This document shows positions 19,522 to 29,300 of a stretch of 64,000 bases of DNA, in pieces (the stretch's first letter is position 1; each line of letters begins with the position of its first letter). Under the pieces are notes generated by a model, which searched no databases, was not told the DNA's origin, and was given only the letters and a program-made list of their open reading frames with translations. The stretch comes from Chitinophagaceae bacterium (lineage in GTDB: Bacteria > Bacteroidota > Bacteroidia > Chitinophagales > Chitinophagaceae): contig JAIYAN010000015.1 of assembly GCA_027489035.1 (NCBI GenBank), positions 1 to 64,000 on the forward strand. Reading direction: 5' to 3'. The translations under genes and the position numbers were made by a program.

Positions 19522-20325
19522 ATGATACAATATAAAACCAAAGAAGAAATTGAAATCATGCGCATCTCTTGCCTATTGGTTGGTAAAGCACATGAAGCGG
19601 TAATTCCTTTTTTAAAGCCAGGTATTTCCACTTTAAAAATCAATGAAATTGTAGAGACTTTTATTCTAGATCAACAAGCCATTCCTTCTTTTAAAAACTA
19701 TCACGGTTTTCCTTATGCTACTTGCATTTCAATGAATGATGCAGTTGTTCATGGGTTTCCAGGTAATTACGAATTAAAAGATGGCGATATTTTGTCTCTT
19801 GATGTAGGTGTATTAAAAAATGGTTTTCATGGCGATAGTGCATATACATATGCTATTGGAGAAATCGATAATGAATTAAAGCGCTTATTAAAAGTTACCA
19901 AAGAATCTTTATATTTCGGTATAGAAAAAGCCAAAGCAGGGAATCGAATAGGTGATATCTCAAATGCCATTCAAGAACATACAGAAAAAAAACATGGCTT
20001 TGGTGTTGTAAGAGAAATGGTTGGACATGGATTGGGTAGAAAACTTCATGAAGATCCTCAAGTACCCAATTATGGAAAAAAAGGATATGGCCCGAAACTA
20101 AAAGAAGGAATGGTGTTAGCCATCGAGCCCATGATCAATTTAGGGGTAAAAGATATTTTTCAATCAGAAGATGGATGGACAGTATTAACGAAAGATAGAA
20201 AAGTGTCAGCTCATTTTGAACATGATGTTTGCATTACAAAATCAGAACCTGATATTTTATCTTCTTTTGCATTAATTGAAGAAGCTGAAAAAAAGAACAT
20301 CAATCTAACTTGGAGTTACAATTAA
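19522..20325 (+). CDS. map: Methionine aminopeptidase, type I
   Basis: 267 residues; removes N-terminal Met from nascent proteins. All five metal ligands are visible: Asp94 (LSLDVG), Asp105 (HGDSAYTY), His169 (MVGHGLGR), Glu202 (AIEPMI) and Glu233 (HFEHDV), with substrate His77. Conserved next to secY in many Bacteroidetes; here infA does not follow. A terminator precedes it, so it may have its own promoter in the short spacer. Confidence 0.97.
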   Translation: MIQYKTKEEIEIMRISCLLVGKAHEAVIPFLKPGISTLKINEIVETFILDQQAIPSFKNYHGFPYATCISMNDAVVHGFPGNYELKDGDILSLDVGVLKNGFHGDSAYTYAIGEIDNELKRLLKVTKESLYFGIEKAKAGNRIGDISNAIQEHTEKKHGFGVVREMVGHGLGRKLHEDPQVPNYGKKGYGPKLKEGMVLAIEPMINLGVKDIFQSEDGWTVLTKDRKVSAHFEHDVCITKSEPDILSSFALIEEAEKKNINLTWSYN

Positions 20326-20371
20326 TCTTGAAAGGGATTTAATTTCTTATCCTTAATTAATATTTGGAAAA

Positions 20372-21601
20372 ATGAATAACAAAACCCTTGTTGTAATTGG
20401 TGGAGGTGCTGCAGGATTTTTTTGTGCGGTAAATGCTGCTCGGTTAAACAAAGGGTTAAAAGTAATTTTGCTTGAAAAATATTCCAAACTTTTATCCAAA
20501 GTTAAAGTCAGTGGTGGTGGCAGATGCAATGTTACACATGCTTGTTTTTCTATTAGCGAATTGATTAAAAATTACCCTAGAGGTAGTGCCTTTCTTAAAA
20601 AAGCTTTCCATCAATTTAATACAACGCATACTATTGAGTGGTTTAACGAAAGAGGCATTTCGCTTCATACAGAGCCAGATGGAAGAATGTTTCCAAGTAC
20701 GAATTCATCACAAACCATTATTGATTGTTTATTGAATGAAGCACAGAAATATGGTGTGGAAATTATCATGAATGCAGATGTCAATAAAATCGATGTTGTT
20801 TCATCCAATAATTTCAATATCAATTACGCCAAAACAAAATCCATTCACGCTGATTTCATTTGCATTGCTTGTGGTGGTTTTCCAAAATCAGCACAGTTTG
20901 ATTGGTTGAATAATTTAGGTCATACCATTATTGATCCTGTACCTTCTTTATTTACGTTTAATATGCCCAAAAATCCAATTACAGAATTAATGGGCGTTTC
21001 GGTTCCAGAAGCAACGGTAAAAATCATCGGCACCAAATTGCAACAATCTGGTCCGGTATTAATTACCCATTGGGGTTTAAGCGGGCCAGGTGTTTTAAAA
21101 TTATCCGCATGGGCAGCAGTCGAATTGGCACAAAAAAACTACCATTTTAACATTCAAGTAAATTGGCTTCCTACATACAATGAAAATACTTTACTTGAAA
21201 AATTCAGGACACTACGATTCGAAATCGCCAATCAAAAAATTGCCAATAGAAATCCATTTGCATTACCGACTCGTTTGTGGTTGCATTTCCTAACTCAATC
21301 AAATATTAATGTAGAAATTAGATGGGCGGATTTACCTGCGAAAGAGCAAAACAAACTCATCAAGCTTTTGTGCACTTGCGAATTTGAGGTAAAAGGAAAA
21401 ACTACATTTAAAGAAGAATTTGTAACCGCCGGCGGAATAGACTTAAATGAAATTGATGCATCAACTTTACAAAGCAAAAAAATACTAGGCCTTTATTTTG
21501 CCGGAGAAATCATTAATGTAGATGGTGTTACCGGTGGATTTAATTTTCAAAATGCATGGACAACAGGGTGGATAGTGGCAAGCAACGTGGGAGGGGTTTA
21601 A
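20372..21601 (+). CDS. HI0933/YhiN-family FAD-dependent oxidoreductase
   Basis: 409 residues. N-terminal dinucleotide-binding 'VIGGGAAGFFCAVNAA' (about 7-22), the family hallmark 'SGGGRCNVTH' (about 47-56), and a C-terminal FAD-binding segment 'GEIINVDGVTGGFNFQNAW'. Members are called BaiN-like or aminoacetone-oxidase-like; the physiological substrate is uncertain. It is a cytosolic flavoprotein. The last codons (GGV, TAA) merge into the GAGGGGTTTAAGAGGTTT repeat text of the next spacer. Confidence 0.88.
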   Translation: MNNKTLVVIGGGAAGFFCAVNAARLNKGLKVILLEKYSKLLSKVKVSGGGRCNVTHACFSISELIKNYPRGSAFLKKAFHQFNTTHTIEWFNERGISLHTEPDGRMFPSTNSSQTIIDCLLNEAQKYGVEIIMNADVNKIDVVSSNNFNINYAKTKSIHADFICIACGGFPKSAQFDWLNNLGHTIIDPVPSLFTFNMPKNPITELMGVSVPEATVKIIGTKLQQSGPVLITHWGLSGPGVLKLSAWAAVELAQKNYHFNIQVNWLPTYNENTLLEKFRTLRFEIANQKIANRNPFALPTRLWLHFLTQSNINVEIRWADLPAKEQNKLIKLLCTCEFEVKGKTTFKEEFVTAGGIDLNEIDASTLQSKKILGLYFAGEIINVDGVTGGFNFQNAWTTGWIVASNVGGV

Positions 21602-21790
21602 GAGGTTTCTGATGTTTGAGAGGTTTGTGAGGTTGGATTTGTTCAAAAGGTTCAATACGTTCAATGAGTTCAAGAGGTTGGGGAGTTTCGTCTGTAGATG
21701 GTCTAACCACAAACCACAAACCACAAACACCAAACGCCAAACATCAAACCCCAAACACCAAACGACAAACATCAAACCCCAAACTATTTT
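21602..21790. repeat. Repeat-filled spacer
   Basis: Holds reverse-orientation GAGGTTTG 9-mers, a GTTCAATGAGTTCAA run (about 21644-21676), a partial reverse copy of the 50-bp CAGACGAAAATCCCCAACCT element (about 21676-21703) and a 7-bp CAAACNC run (about 21715-21785). In-frame ORFs through it are repeat translations. Confidence 0.8.
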
Positions 21791-21819
21791 CTTTTAAAAA
21801 TTTCCTAACTTGCTTTTCA

Positions 21820-22914
21820 ATGAAAAAAATTGACCGATATATACTCTCTAAATATTTCACCACTTTTTTCTTTTGTCTGATTTTATTTACCACCATTGCG
21901 GTTGTTATAGACATTAGCGAAAAAACGGAAGATTTTACTCGGTCAGGTCTTTCTGCAAAACGGATATTTCTTGATTATTATCTAGGGTTTATTCCGCACA
22001 TCGATGCCATGCTTTTCCCTTTGTTTGTGTTTATTTCCGTAATATTTTTTACATCTAAAATGGCAGGAAGATCAGAAGTGGTAGCCATTTTAAGTAGTGG
22101 CATTAGCTTCAAAAGATTTTTACTTCCATTCGCAGTTGGTGGTTTTGTGCTTACTTTTTTATTATGGAGTGGCAATCAATTTTTAATACCAAAAGCCAAT
22201 GAAAAATGGGCTACGTTTGAAAAAAAATACACCAATAGGAGTGTAGCTGCTACATTACAGCAATCTTCTTACAAACAAAATGTTTACTTTAGACTGGACG
22301 CAAACACGTATGCGAGTATAAAGGGTTACGACACCATTAGCAGGTCAGGAACCAATTTGTCTATTCATAAAATTGAAAACAATAAACTTACCTACAACCT
22401 TAGGGCAATGAATTTTATTTGGGATACCATCAAACAAAAATGGTCATTGAGCAATGTGCTTGAAAGGTTTGTGGATTCTACTTCAGAACGAAATGTGTTT
22501 ACGCAAAAGAAGTTAATGAAATATTCTTTCAAACCCATTGATTTAAGAAAAGATGATTATTTAAAAGACCAAATGACTTCTAGCGAACTGAATGATTTTA
22601 TAAAACTTGAACGCATGCGTGGCTCCGAAATGCTCAATACACTCGAGGTGGAACAGCATAACCGAAATGCCATTCCCGTTTCTGTGTTTATTCTAACCCT
22701 TATAGGCGCAATCCTCTCTTCAAAAAAAGTTCGTGGTGGAAGTGGTTTCCATCTTGCGCTTGGCGTGGTAATTAGTGTACTTTATATTTTAATGAGCCGT
22801 TTCACAATCGTATTCGCCACTCGTGGCAATTTCACACCTTGGATTGCCGCTTGGTTGCCCAATTTTTGTTTCGGACTACTTACCATTTACTTGTATAAAA
22901 AAGCTCCTAAATAA
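21820..22914 (+). CDS. LptF/LptG (YjgP/YjgQ)-family LPS-export permease
   Basis: 364 residues from the ATG at 21820 (MKKIDRYILSKYF). The frame extends upstream to 21664, but those 52 codons are translated 7-bp repeat (NHKPQT-type text) and are excluded. Three N-terminal membrane spans, a periplasmic jellyroll domain (about 110-265) and three C-terminal spans ending in 'NFCFGLLTIYLYKKAPK' fit the family. With LptB and its partner it drives lipopolysaccharide from the inner membrane to the LptC/LptA bridge. Whether it is F or G cannot be decided here. Confidence 0.88.
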   Translation: MKKIDRYILSKYFTTFFFCLILFTTIAVVIDISEKTEDFTRSGLSAKRIFLDYYLGFIPHIDAMLFPLFVFISVIFFTSKMAGRSEVVAILSSGISFKRFLLPFAVGGFVLTFLLWSGNQFLIPKANEKWATFEKKYTNRSVAATLQQSSYKQNVYFRLDANTYASIKGYDTISRSGTNLSIHKIENNKLTYNLRAMNFIWDTIKQKWSLSNVLERFVDSTSERNVFTQKKLMKYSFKPIDLRKDDYLKDQMTSSELNDFIKLERMRGSEMLNTLEVEQHNRNAIPVSVFILTLIGAILSSKKVRGGSGFHLALGVVISVLYILMSRFTIVFATRGNFTPWIAAWLPNFCFGLLTIYLYKKAPK

Positions 22915-22996
22915 TTTCAAAAGCATTTGTAAACTTTCTTGTAAAACTTTTGTTTGACATTGTTTAGACACGTAATTTTACACGCCTTTTGATTTG

Positions 22997-23004
22997 TACT
23001 TTCG
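22997..23004 (+). promoter_or_regulatory. Candidate -7 box of citrate synthase
   Basis: TACTTTCG (one mismatch to TAnnTTTG), 64 bp before the gltA ATG. No convincing -33 element at 19-20 bp spacing. Confidence 0.45.
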
Positions 23005-23068
23005 CAAATTTTTGTCGGTATAAATTTCAAAGCATCATATTTTTAATTAGCAATAAATAAATTATAAC

Positions 23069-24394
23069 ATGGGCATCATTAAAGATCGATTCAAAGCAAA
23101 AGCGGATATCGCAGCCGCTGAAATTAAATCCATTATTAAAGATCATGGAGATAAAAAAATTGGCGAAGTTACTTTGAGTCAGGTTTATCAAGGTATGCGC
23201 GGTATTACAGGTTTGGTTACCGAAACATCTTTGCTTGATGCTCAAGACGGTATTCGTTTTAGGGGATATTCTATTCCTGAATTAAGAGAGAAATTAACCA
23301 AATATTCGGGTGGTTCTGAACCATTGCCAGAAGGTTTGTTTTACTTGATGCTTATTGGCGAATTGCCTAAAGATGAAGATGTTCATCACCTTACAAGCGT
23401 TTGGCAAAGAAGAAGCCATGTTCCCAATCATGTGTTCGCTACAATTGAAGCCTTACCAGTTTCAACGCATCCTATGACTCAGTTTGTGGTGGCTATAATG
23501 GCGCTTCAAACTGAAAGTCAATTTGCAAAAAACTATGCAAAAGGGATGAACAAAAAAGATTATTGGGAATCCGTATTTGACGATTCAATGGATTTGATAG
23601 CTCGTTTACCAAGAATTGCAGCTTATATCTACCGAAGAAAATATAGAAATGGGGAGCATATTCAACCCAACGGATTGTTGGATTGGTCTGGCAACTTTGC
23701 GCACATGATGGGTTATGATGATGAAGGGTTTAAAGAATTGATGCGTTTATACATGGTTATTCATGCGGATCATGAAGGTGGAAACGTTTCTGCACATACT
23801 ACACATTTGGTGGGTTCTGCATTAAGCGATCCTTATTTGAGTTTTGCTGCTGGTATGAACGGACTTGCTGGTCCTTTACATGGCTTGGCCAATCAAGAAG
23901 TAATTAAATGGATATTTGAATTAAGGGAGCAAATTGGTTCTGAATCACCAAGCAAAGAACAAATTGAAGAATATGTTCGTAAAACATTGAGCGAAGGAAA
24001 AGTAGTTCCAGGTTATGGTCATGCGGTTTTGCGTAAAACAGATCCAAGATTTACCGCTCAAATGGAATTCGGTAAAAAACACATGGCTGATGATCCATTG
24101 GTTCAAACCGTTTGGACCATTTACGATGCTGTTCCTCCAATCTTATCTTCTATTGCTAAAATAAAAAATCCATGGCCAAATGTTGATGCACACAGTGGCG
24201 CGCTTTTGGTTCATTATGGAATGGTAGAATACGAATTTTATACCGTGTTATTTGGTGTTTCAAGAGCATTAGGTGTATTATCTAGTTTATGTTGGGATAG
24301 AGCACTTGGCTTACCATTAGAAAGACCAAAATCTATCACCACTGAGTTGGTTAAAAGCTGGCTTGATGGAAAAGATGAAGTTTGGGGAGATTAA
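23069..24394 (+). CDS. gltA: Citrate synthase, mitochondrial-like type
   Basis: 441 residues; condenses oxaloacetate and acetyl-CoA, entry of the TCA cycle. Catalytic residues His271 (PLHGLANQE), His318 (GYGHAVLRKTDPR) and Asp373 (NVDAHSG) are present. The stretches 'HEGGNVSAHT.HLVGSAL', 'LSFAAGMNGLAGPLHG' and 'KNPWPNVDAHSG' match animal mitochondrial citrate synthase far better than the E. coli hexameric type, and length and spacing (271/318/373 versus 274/320/375) also fit. A terminator follows. Confidence 0.95.
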   Translation: MGIIKDRFKAKADIAAAEIKSIIKDHGDKKIGEVTLSQVYQGMRGITGLVTETSLLDAQDGIRFRGYSIPELREKLTKYSGGSEPLPEGLFYLMLIGELPKDEDVHHLTSVWQRRSHVPNHVFATIEALPVSTHPMTQFVVAIMALQTESQFAKNYAKGMNKKDYWESVFDDSMDLIARLPRIAAYIYRRKYRNGEHIQPNGLLDWSGNFAHMMGYDDEGFKELMRLYMVIHADHEGGNVSAHTTHLVGSALSDPYLSFAAGMNGLAGPLHGLANQEVIKWIFELREQIGSESPSKEQIEEYVRKTLSEGKVVPGYGHAVLRKTDPRFTAQMEFGKKHMADDPLVQTVWTIYDAVPPILSSIAKIKNPWPNVDAHSGALLVHYGMVEYEFYTVLFGVSRALGVLSSLCWDRALGLPLERPKSITTELVKSWLDGKDEVWGD

Positions 24395-24483
24395 TTAAAG
24401 TTCAAAAGTTAAAAGTCAAAATTCAAAAACATTTCTTACTTTTTAATTTTCACTTAAAATAGTTTTAAAGTACAAAATTTTTT

Positions 24484-24512
24484 AGGTCTCGTTATTTCGA
24501 GACCTTTTTTTT
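24484..24512 (+). terminator. Terminator of gltA
   Basis: AGGTCTCG (24484-24491) pairs with CGAGACCT (24498-24505) around a 6-nt loop, then T8. Confidence 0.9.
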
Positions 24513-24601
24513 ATATTCGAGGAGAATTTGTATTTAATGCATCTTATGTGTTGCGTATTATAATTTTTTCCTCTTTTAAAACTTAAATAACCAAAGTATT
24601 C

Positions 24602-24638
24602 TTGAATTGACAAATGCTATTATTTAGAATCAATTCAA
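24602..24638 (+). promoter_or_regulatory. Inverted repeat upstream of the sigma factor gene
   Basis: TTGAATTGA (24602-24610) and its exact reverse complement TCAATTCAA (24630-24638) with a 19-nt spacer, ending 34 bp before the start of the ECF sigma gene. The position suits an operator or an autoregulated promoter, but no binding protein is known. Confidence 0.4.
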
Positions 24639-24672
24639 ATTTACAAATGGAATAAAAGCAAATTAAAATAGT

Positions 24673-25239
24673 TTGTCTGATCAAATTCATTTTGTTGCCC
24701 TTTTAAAAACAGGGGATTCTTGGGCCTATGATAAATTGATAGAAGACTATCAACATATGGTGTATAATACCGTTTTGGGTATTGTGAATCATTTGCAAGA
24801 CGCCGAAGACATAACGCAAAATGTATTTATTCAGATATTTAAAAGCATTCATGATTTTAAAGGAGATTCTAAGCTTTCCACCTGGATTTATAGAATCGCG
24901 ATAACAAAATCATTGGAGTGGGAAAGAAAAAAAAAGTCGAAAAGATCAATAAATTATTTTAAAAATCTAATCGGGATTTCAACAGAATCAACAGAAATGT
25001 CTGCTTTCCATCATCCAGGTGTTGAGCTTCAAAATAAAGAATTATCGGCTTTGCTTTTTAAAGCGATAAAAAAACTGCCAGAAAATCAACGACTGGCTTT
25101 TGTATTGATAAAAGTTGAAGGATTAAATTATCAGGAAGTGGGGGAGATTATGAATAAGTCAACCAAGAGTATTGAAGGATTGGTACTCAGGGCAAAAGCA
25201 CAACTAAAATTAATTTTGAACGATTATTTTACCGAATAA
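24673..25239 (+). CDS. ECF-type RNA polymerase sigma factor (CnrH-like context)
   Basis: 188 residues from a TTG start; a stop lies 9 bp upstream in frame and no ATG is nearby, so TTG is the only full-length choice. Region 2 ('YNTVLGIVNHLQDAEDITQNVFIQIFKS', 'STWIYRIAITKSLEWERKK') and region 4 ('LPENQRLAFVLIKVEGLNYQEVGEIMNKS') are both present; region 3 is absent, as in ECF factors. The next gene starts 12 bp downstream and encodes a single-span protein, then a CnrX/CpxP-like sensor. The order sigma, anti-sigma, periplasmic sensor recalls cnrYXH of Cupriavidus. Likely controls this operon and itself. Confidence 0.88.
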   Translation: MSDQIHFVALLKTGDSWAYDKLIEDYQHMVYNTVLGIVNHLQDAEDITQNVFIQIFKSIHDFKGDSKLSTWIYRIAITKSLEWERKKKSKRSINYFKNLIGISTESTEMSAFHHPGVELQNKELSALLFKAIKKLPENQRLAFVLIKVEGLNYQEVGEIMNKSTKSIEGLVLRAKAQLKLILNDYFTE

Positions 25240-25251
25240 TTTTTTTACAAA

Positions 25252-25569
25252 ATGAAAACAAAGATTGAACAACAAATAGACGACGCATTAACCAGTTTGG
25301 ATATGGTGAAGCGTGCCGAAATTTCACCCTACTTTAAAACCAGGATGAAAGGAATGTTAACGAAAATACAACCTGAGCCTGCGTTTCTTTCATTTAAATT
25401 CACTTTGGCAATGGCAACGATTGCTATTATATTAACCGCCAATACTTTTTTGCTTTATCAGCGTTTGAACCAAAATTCAGCAAGTAAAAAACCAATTCAT
25501 GAGATTAACGAAATTTCTGAAATGTATCATTTTAATTCAACACCCGTTTTAGATTATGATAACCAGTAA
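25252..25569 (+). CDS. Small single-span membrane protein, candidate anti-sigma factor
   Basis: 105 residues: a cytosolic N-terminal part of about 48 residues with an amphipathic start, one membrane span (about 49-69, FTLAMATIAIILTANTF) and a periplasmic tail of about 35. Length and topology are those of short anti-sigma factors such as CnrY (about 95 residues). It sits directly behind the ECF sigma gene and overlaps the sensor gene by 14 bp, indicating coupled synthesis. No sequence family is recognised; the role is inferred from topology and position. Confidence 0.6.
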   Translation: MKTKIEQQIDDALTSLDMVKRAEISPYFKTRMKGMLTKIQPEPAFLSFKFTLAMATIAIILTANTFLLYQRLNQNSASKKPIHEINEISEMYHFNSTPVLDYDNQ

Positions 25570-26317
25570 CAAAAATAAATTCATCATTTTTATCATTAGT
25601 GCATTGTTGATTGTAAACATTGTGTTTACGAGTATACTTTGGTTTAAGCAAAATCCGAAACTAGAAAATGATATCGATTCACCAAGGCCGTATAAACCAG
25701 GTCGATTATCAGAAAAATTGGGATTGGATAGCATGCAGCATATAAAATATAATGCCAATAAAATGGCGCATGAAGCCAAGATGGATGAATTAAAAGATAA
25801 AGAGCATCTTGCCAAAAAAGCTTTATTCGTATTGCTAAAATCAGATACTGCCAGTATTGCTACCATTGCAAGTTTTGCTCGTAAAGCATCTGATTGTTCT
25901 TTCGAAATAGATACCGCAACATATTTTTATTTTAAAAGATTGAAAGCGATTTGTAATCCTGAGCAATTAAAAAAATTAGAAGATATTTTTGATCATTCTA
26001 GATTTGCGAATCCTCCAGAAGTTAATCGCAGAAATAAGCCAACAGAAAAAAATGATTCTAATGTTTCAAATAAAGAAGCAGATCGATTCAATCAAAGAGA
26101 TAACCATCAAAATGAAGATGAATTTCCAAGAGGTCATCGTCCGCCACCACCGCCAAGAAATGAAATGGATGAAGAGCAAAATCCAGGACCAGAATTTTTT
26201 GACGGACCACCACCACCCCATGATAGCAAAAGACCTCCTGGCCCACCACCGCATCCAAGAGGAGATAGAAGAAGGCCACCTCCACCACCTCATGAACGCC
26301 CATTTGATGAGCCATAG
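25556..26317 (+). CDS. Membrane-anchored CnrX/CpxP-like periplasmic metal-sensor candidate
   Basis: 253 residues. An uncleaved N-terminal anchor (about 9-29) is followed by a helical periplasmic domain (about 50-150) with the features of the heavy-metal sensor/Spy family: 'LSEKLGLDSMQHIKY', long charged helices, and 'YFYFKRLKAICNPEQLKKLEDIF'. The C-terminal 100 residues are low complexity, rich in Pro, His, Asp, Glu and Arg (HRPPPPPRNEMDEE, GPPPPHDSKRPPGPPPHPRG), a plausible metal-binding or disordered tail. In CnrYXH the sensor releases the sigma factor when metal binds; the same logic is inferred here. It overlaps the anti-sigma candidate and is 66 bp before the multicopper oxidase gene. 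Confidence 0.7.
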   Translation: MITSNKNKFIIFIISALLIVNIVFTSILWFKQNPKLENDIDSPRPYKPGRLSEKLGLDSMQHIKYNANKMAHEAKMDELKDKEHLAKKALFVLLKSDTASIATIASFARKASDCSFEIDTATYFYFKRLKAICNPEQLKKLEDIFDHSRFANPPEVNRRNKPTEKNDSNVSNKEADRFNQRDNHQNEDEFPRGHRPPPPPRNEMDEEQNPGPEFFDGPPPPHDSKRPPGPPPHPRGDRRRPPPPPHERPFDEP

Positions 26318-26383
26318 AATATTTAAAAATTAGAATAGGTTTGGGATGTTGAAACAATTTTTAAGCGATTAAAAAAAATAATT

Positions 26384-29300
26384 ATGAAAAAATATACGCT
26401 TGGTTTACTGGTCTTATTCATGTTTTTGGGATTTCATTCAAAAGCGCAATACAATAATCTTTGGATACCAGATACTTTGAATGGAACGACTTTTAACCTG
26501 AATATAAAAGACACGTTTTCGCAAATTAGACCAGGACAACAAACGATTACCGCTGGCATCAACAATAAATTTTGGGGACCAACCTTGTTTTTTAACAAAG
26601 GAGAAACGGTGCACATGAACGTGAAAAATTCGTTGAATGATTCTACGACTTTGCATTGGCATGGTATGCATTTGCCAGCAGTTATGGATGGTGGACCTCA
26701 TCAGGTTATTCCTCCAGGAACCACTTGGCAACCATTTTGGGAAGTAAAAAATAATGCAGCCACGTATTGGTATCATCCACATTTACACGAAACTACACAA
26801 GAGCAAATTACCAAAGGAATTGGCGGTTTAATCATTGTTAGAGATGCCATCGAATCAGCATTGCCGTTACCTCGTAAATATGGAATAGACGATATTCCTT
26901 TGGTGTTAACGGACAGAGATTTTACCACTGCCAATCAATTTAGCGTTGTGCCTTATGGCGATAGCTCGATGGTAAACGGCGTGTTGAGTCCACAACATAC
27001 GATACCAGCACAAGTTGTTCGATTTAGAATTTTAAATGCAGCTATTGAACGCTCTTATAATTTGGGATTCAGTGATAACAGAACATTTTATGTGATTACA
27101 TCTGATGGAGGTTTGCTTGCTGCACCCGTTGCTTTAACCAGGTATTTATTACATGCCGGAGAGAGAATTGAAATATTGGTGAATTGTAATGGTCAATCAG
27201 GAACAAGCTTTAAATTAAAAGCATACAATTCAACATTGGCACAAAATGTACCCGGTGGAGATTTATTTCCTAATGGTCCATTTGCAAATGCGTTGGCAAG
27301 AATTGATTTTAATGTATTGCAAATAAATGTTGGCACTCAAACCAGCAATCCAATAACAACCATTCCTACAGCATTAACAACAGTAACCACTATTCCCGCG
27401 GCAAGTGCAAATCTTACGCGTTTTTTAACCATAAGCGATACCAATATTGCCGGTATTCCCGGAGCTACATTTTTATTAAATCATAGATTGTTCAACATAA
27501 ATTATAACGACTATACTGTTCCACTTAATAACACTGAAATTTGGCAAATAACAAACTCCGGAAATTTCGGACATCCATTTCATATTCATGATGTGGAATT
27601 TAATATACTTACGGTAAACGGAGCTGCTCCAGCTGCAGCCCAAGCGGGATGGAAAGATGTTGTTTTTGTTCCAGCAAATACCACTGTAAAGTTCATAGCC
27701 AAGTTCGACGACTTCGCAGATCCCGTTCATCCATTTATGTATCACTGCCACATTGCACTTCATGAAGATGAAGGTATGATGGGACAGTTTGTGGTGGGGA
27801 GTAGTGCGGTTTCTCCAACGATATCAACCTTGAGTTGTACTACGGCAACATATTCTGCTACAGCTACTGCAAATACAGCTTATAATGGAACAGCAACAGT
27901 TGCATATACTGGAGGTAACGGAATTGCATATACGACAGGCGCAACAGTTTTTTCTACGGGGGTAACCGGTTTATCGGCAACGCTTCAATCTGGTACTTTG
28001 GCCAGTGGTGCGGGTAACATTGTATATACTATTTCGGGAACGCCATCTACATCTGGAACGGCGAGTTTTGCCATTAGTTTTGGCGGACAAACATGTACAT
28101 TAAATTTAACCGTAAACACATCAGTGCCACAACCATCTGCAAACAAAAATGTAATGTTGATTATTGTGGATGATATGGGAACGGATTATCTTGGGTTTTA
28201 CGAAAATTATCAAGACACCGTTGATGTTCCAAATTTGAGGTCATTGCTAAATCGTGGTGTTCGTTTTTCAAATGCAACTGCAGATCCTGTTTGCTCTGCA
28301 ACACGTGCAAGTATGATAACAGGAAGATATGGTTTTAGAACAGGCGTTGGCGGAATTATTGGTGGTACTGGCGGATCTGGAGTGTTAGACACTGCGGAAG
28401 TTTCATTGCCTAAAATGATAAAATTATATAACCCAAATATCAAGCGCGCTCTAGTTGGTAAATGGCATTTACAACTACCTACGCCGATAAATTTAACCGC
28501 GCCAAACAGAATGGGTTTTGATCATTACGAAGGATTGTTTACAGGAACATTAAACCCAGGGTATAATAATTGGACGAAAATTAAAAATGGTGTTTCAAGT
28601 ACAATGACGACGTATGCTACAACAGAGCAGGCAAACAATATGGCTAGCTGGTTGAGAACAAATGCAGCGTCTCCTTTTTATGCTTGCTTATCTTTTAACG
28701 CACCTCATGATCCAATACATTTGCCACCAGCAGGATTACATAGTTACACAACCTTGAGTGGAACCCCAGCCAATATAAACAACAATCCTAAAGCTTATTA
28801 TAAGGCAATGATTCAATCAATGGATCATGAATTGGGAAGGGTGTTTGACTCACTTAGAGCCATCAATCGTTTTGATAGCACTGATTTTATTTTTATTGGA
28901 GATAATGGTTCGTTGGCTAGAGTGGCTCAAATTGCAGACACGAGCAGAGCGAAAGGAACCTTGTATCAATACGGAATTCACGTTCCATTAATTATCGCCG
29001 GTCCATCTGTTGTAAACCCAGGTCGTGTTTCAAATGCGTTGGTAAATGCTACTGATGTATTTGCAACGGTATTGGAACTTTATGGATACAGCAACTGGCA
29101 ATCACAAATACCAGCAAACAAAACCATCGACAGTAAAAGCTTAATGCCAATCATTAAAAATCAATCAACAAGTGTTAGACCTTGGGCATTCTCTGAAATA
29201 TTTAAACAAACTACAGATTCTTCTGATGGTAAGGCCATACAAAATCAAAATTATAAATTGATTCGTTTTGATTATGGTTCGGAAGAGTTTTACAAATTAT

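Noticed and set aside
21664-21819. 52-codon N-terminal extension of the LptF/LptG-type gene
   Set aside because: It is translated 7-bp repeat text; the family start MKKIDRYILSKYF begins at 21820.
25989-26333. 114-codon ORF overlapping the sensor tail in another frame
   Set aside because: The tail frame continues a recognisable domain and this frame does not; the proline codon runs create open alternate frames.
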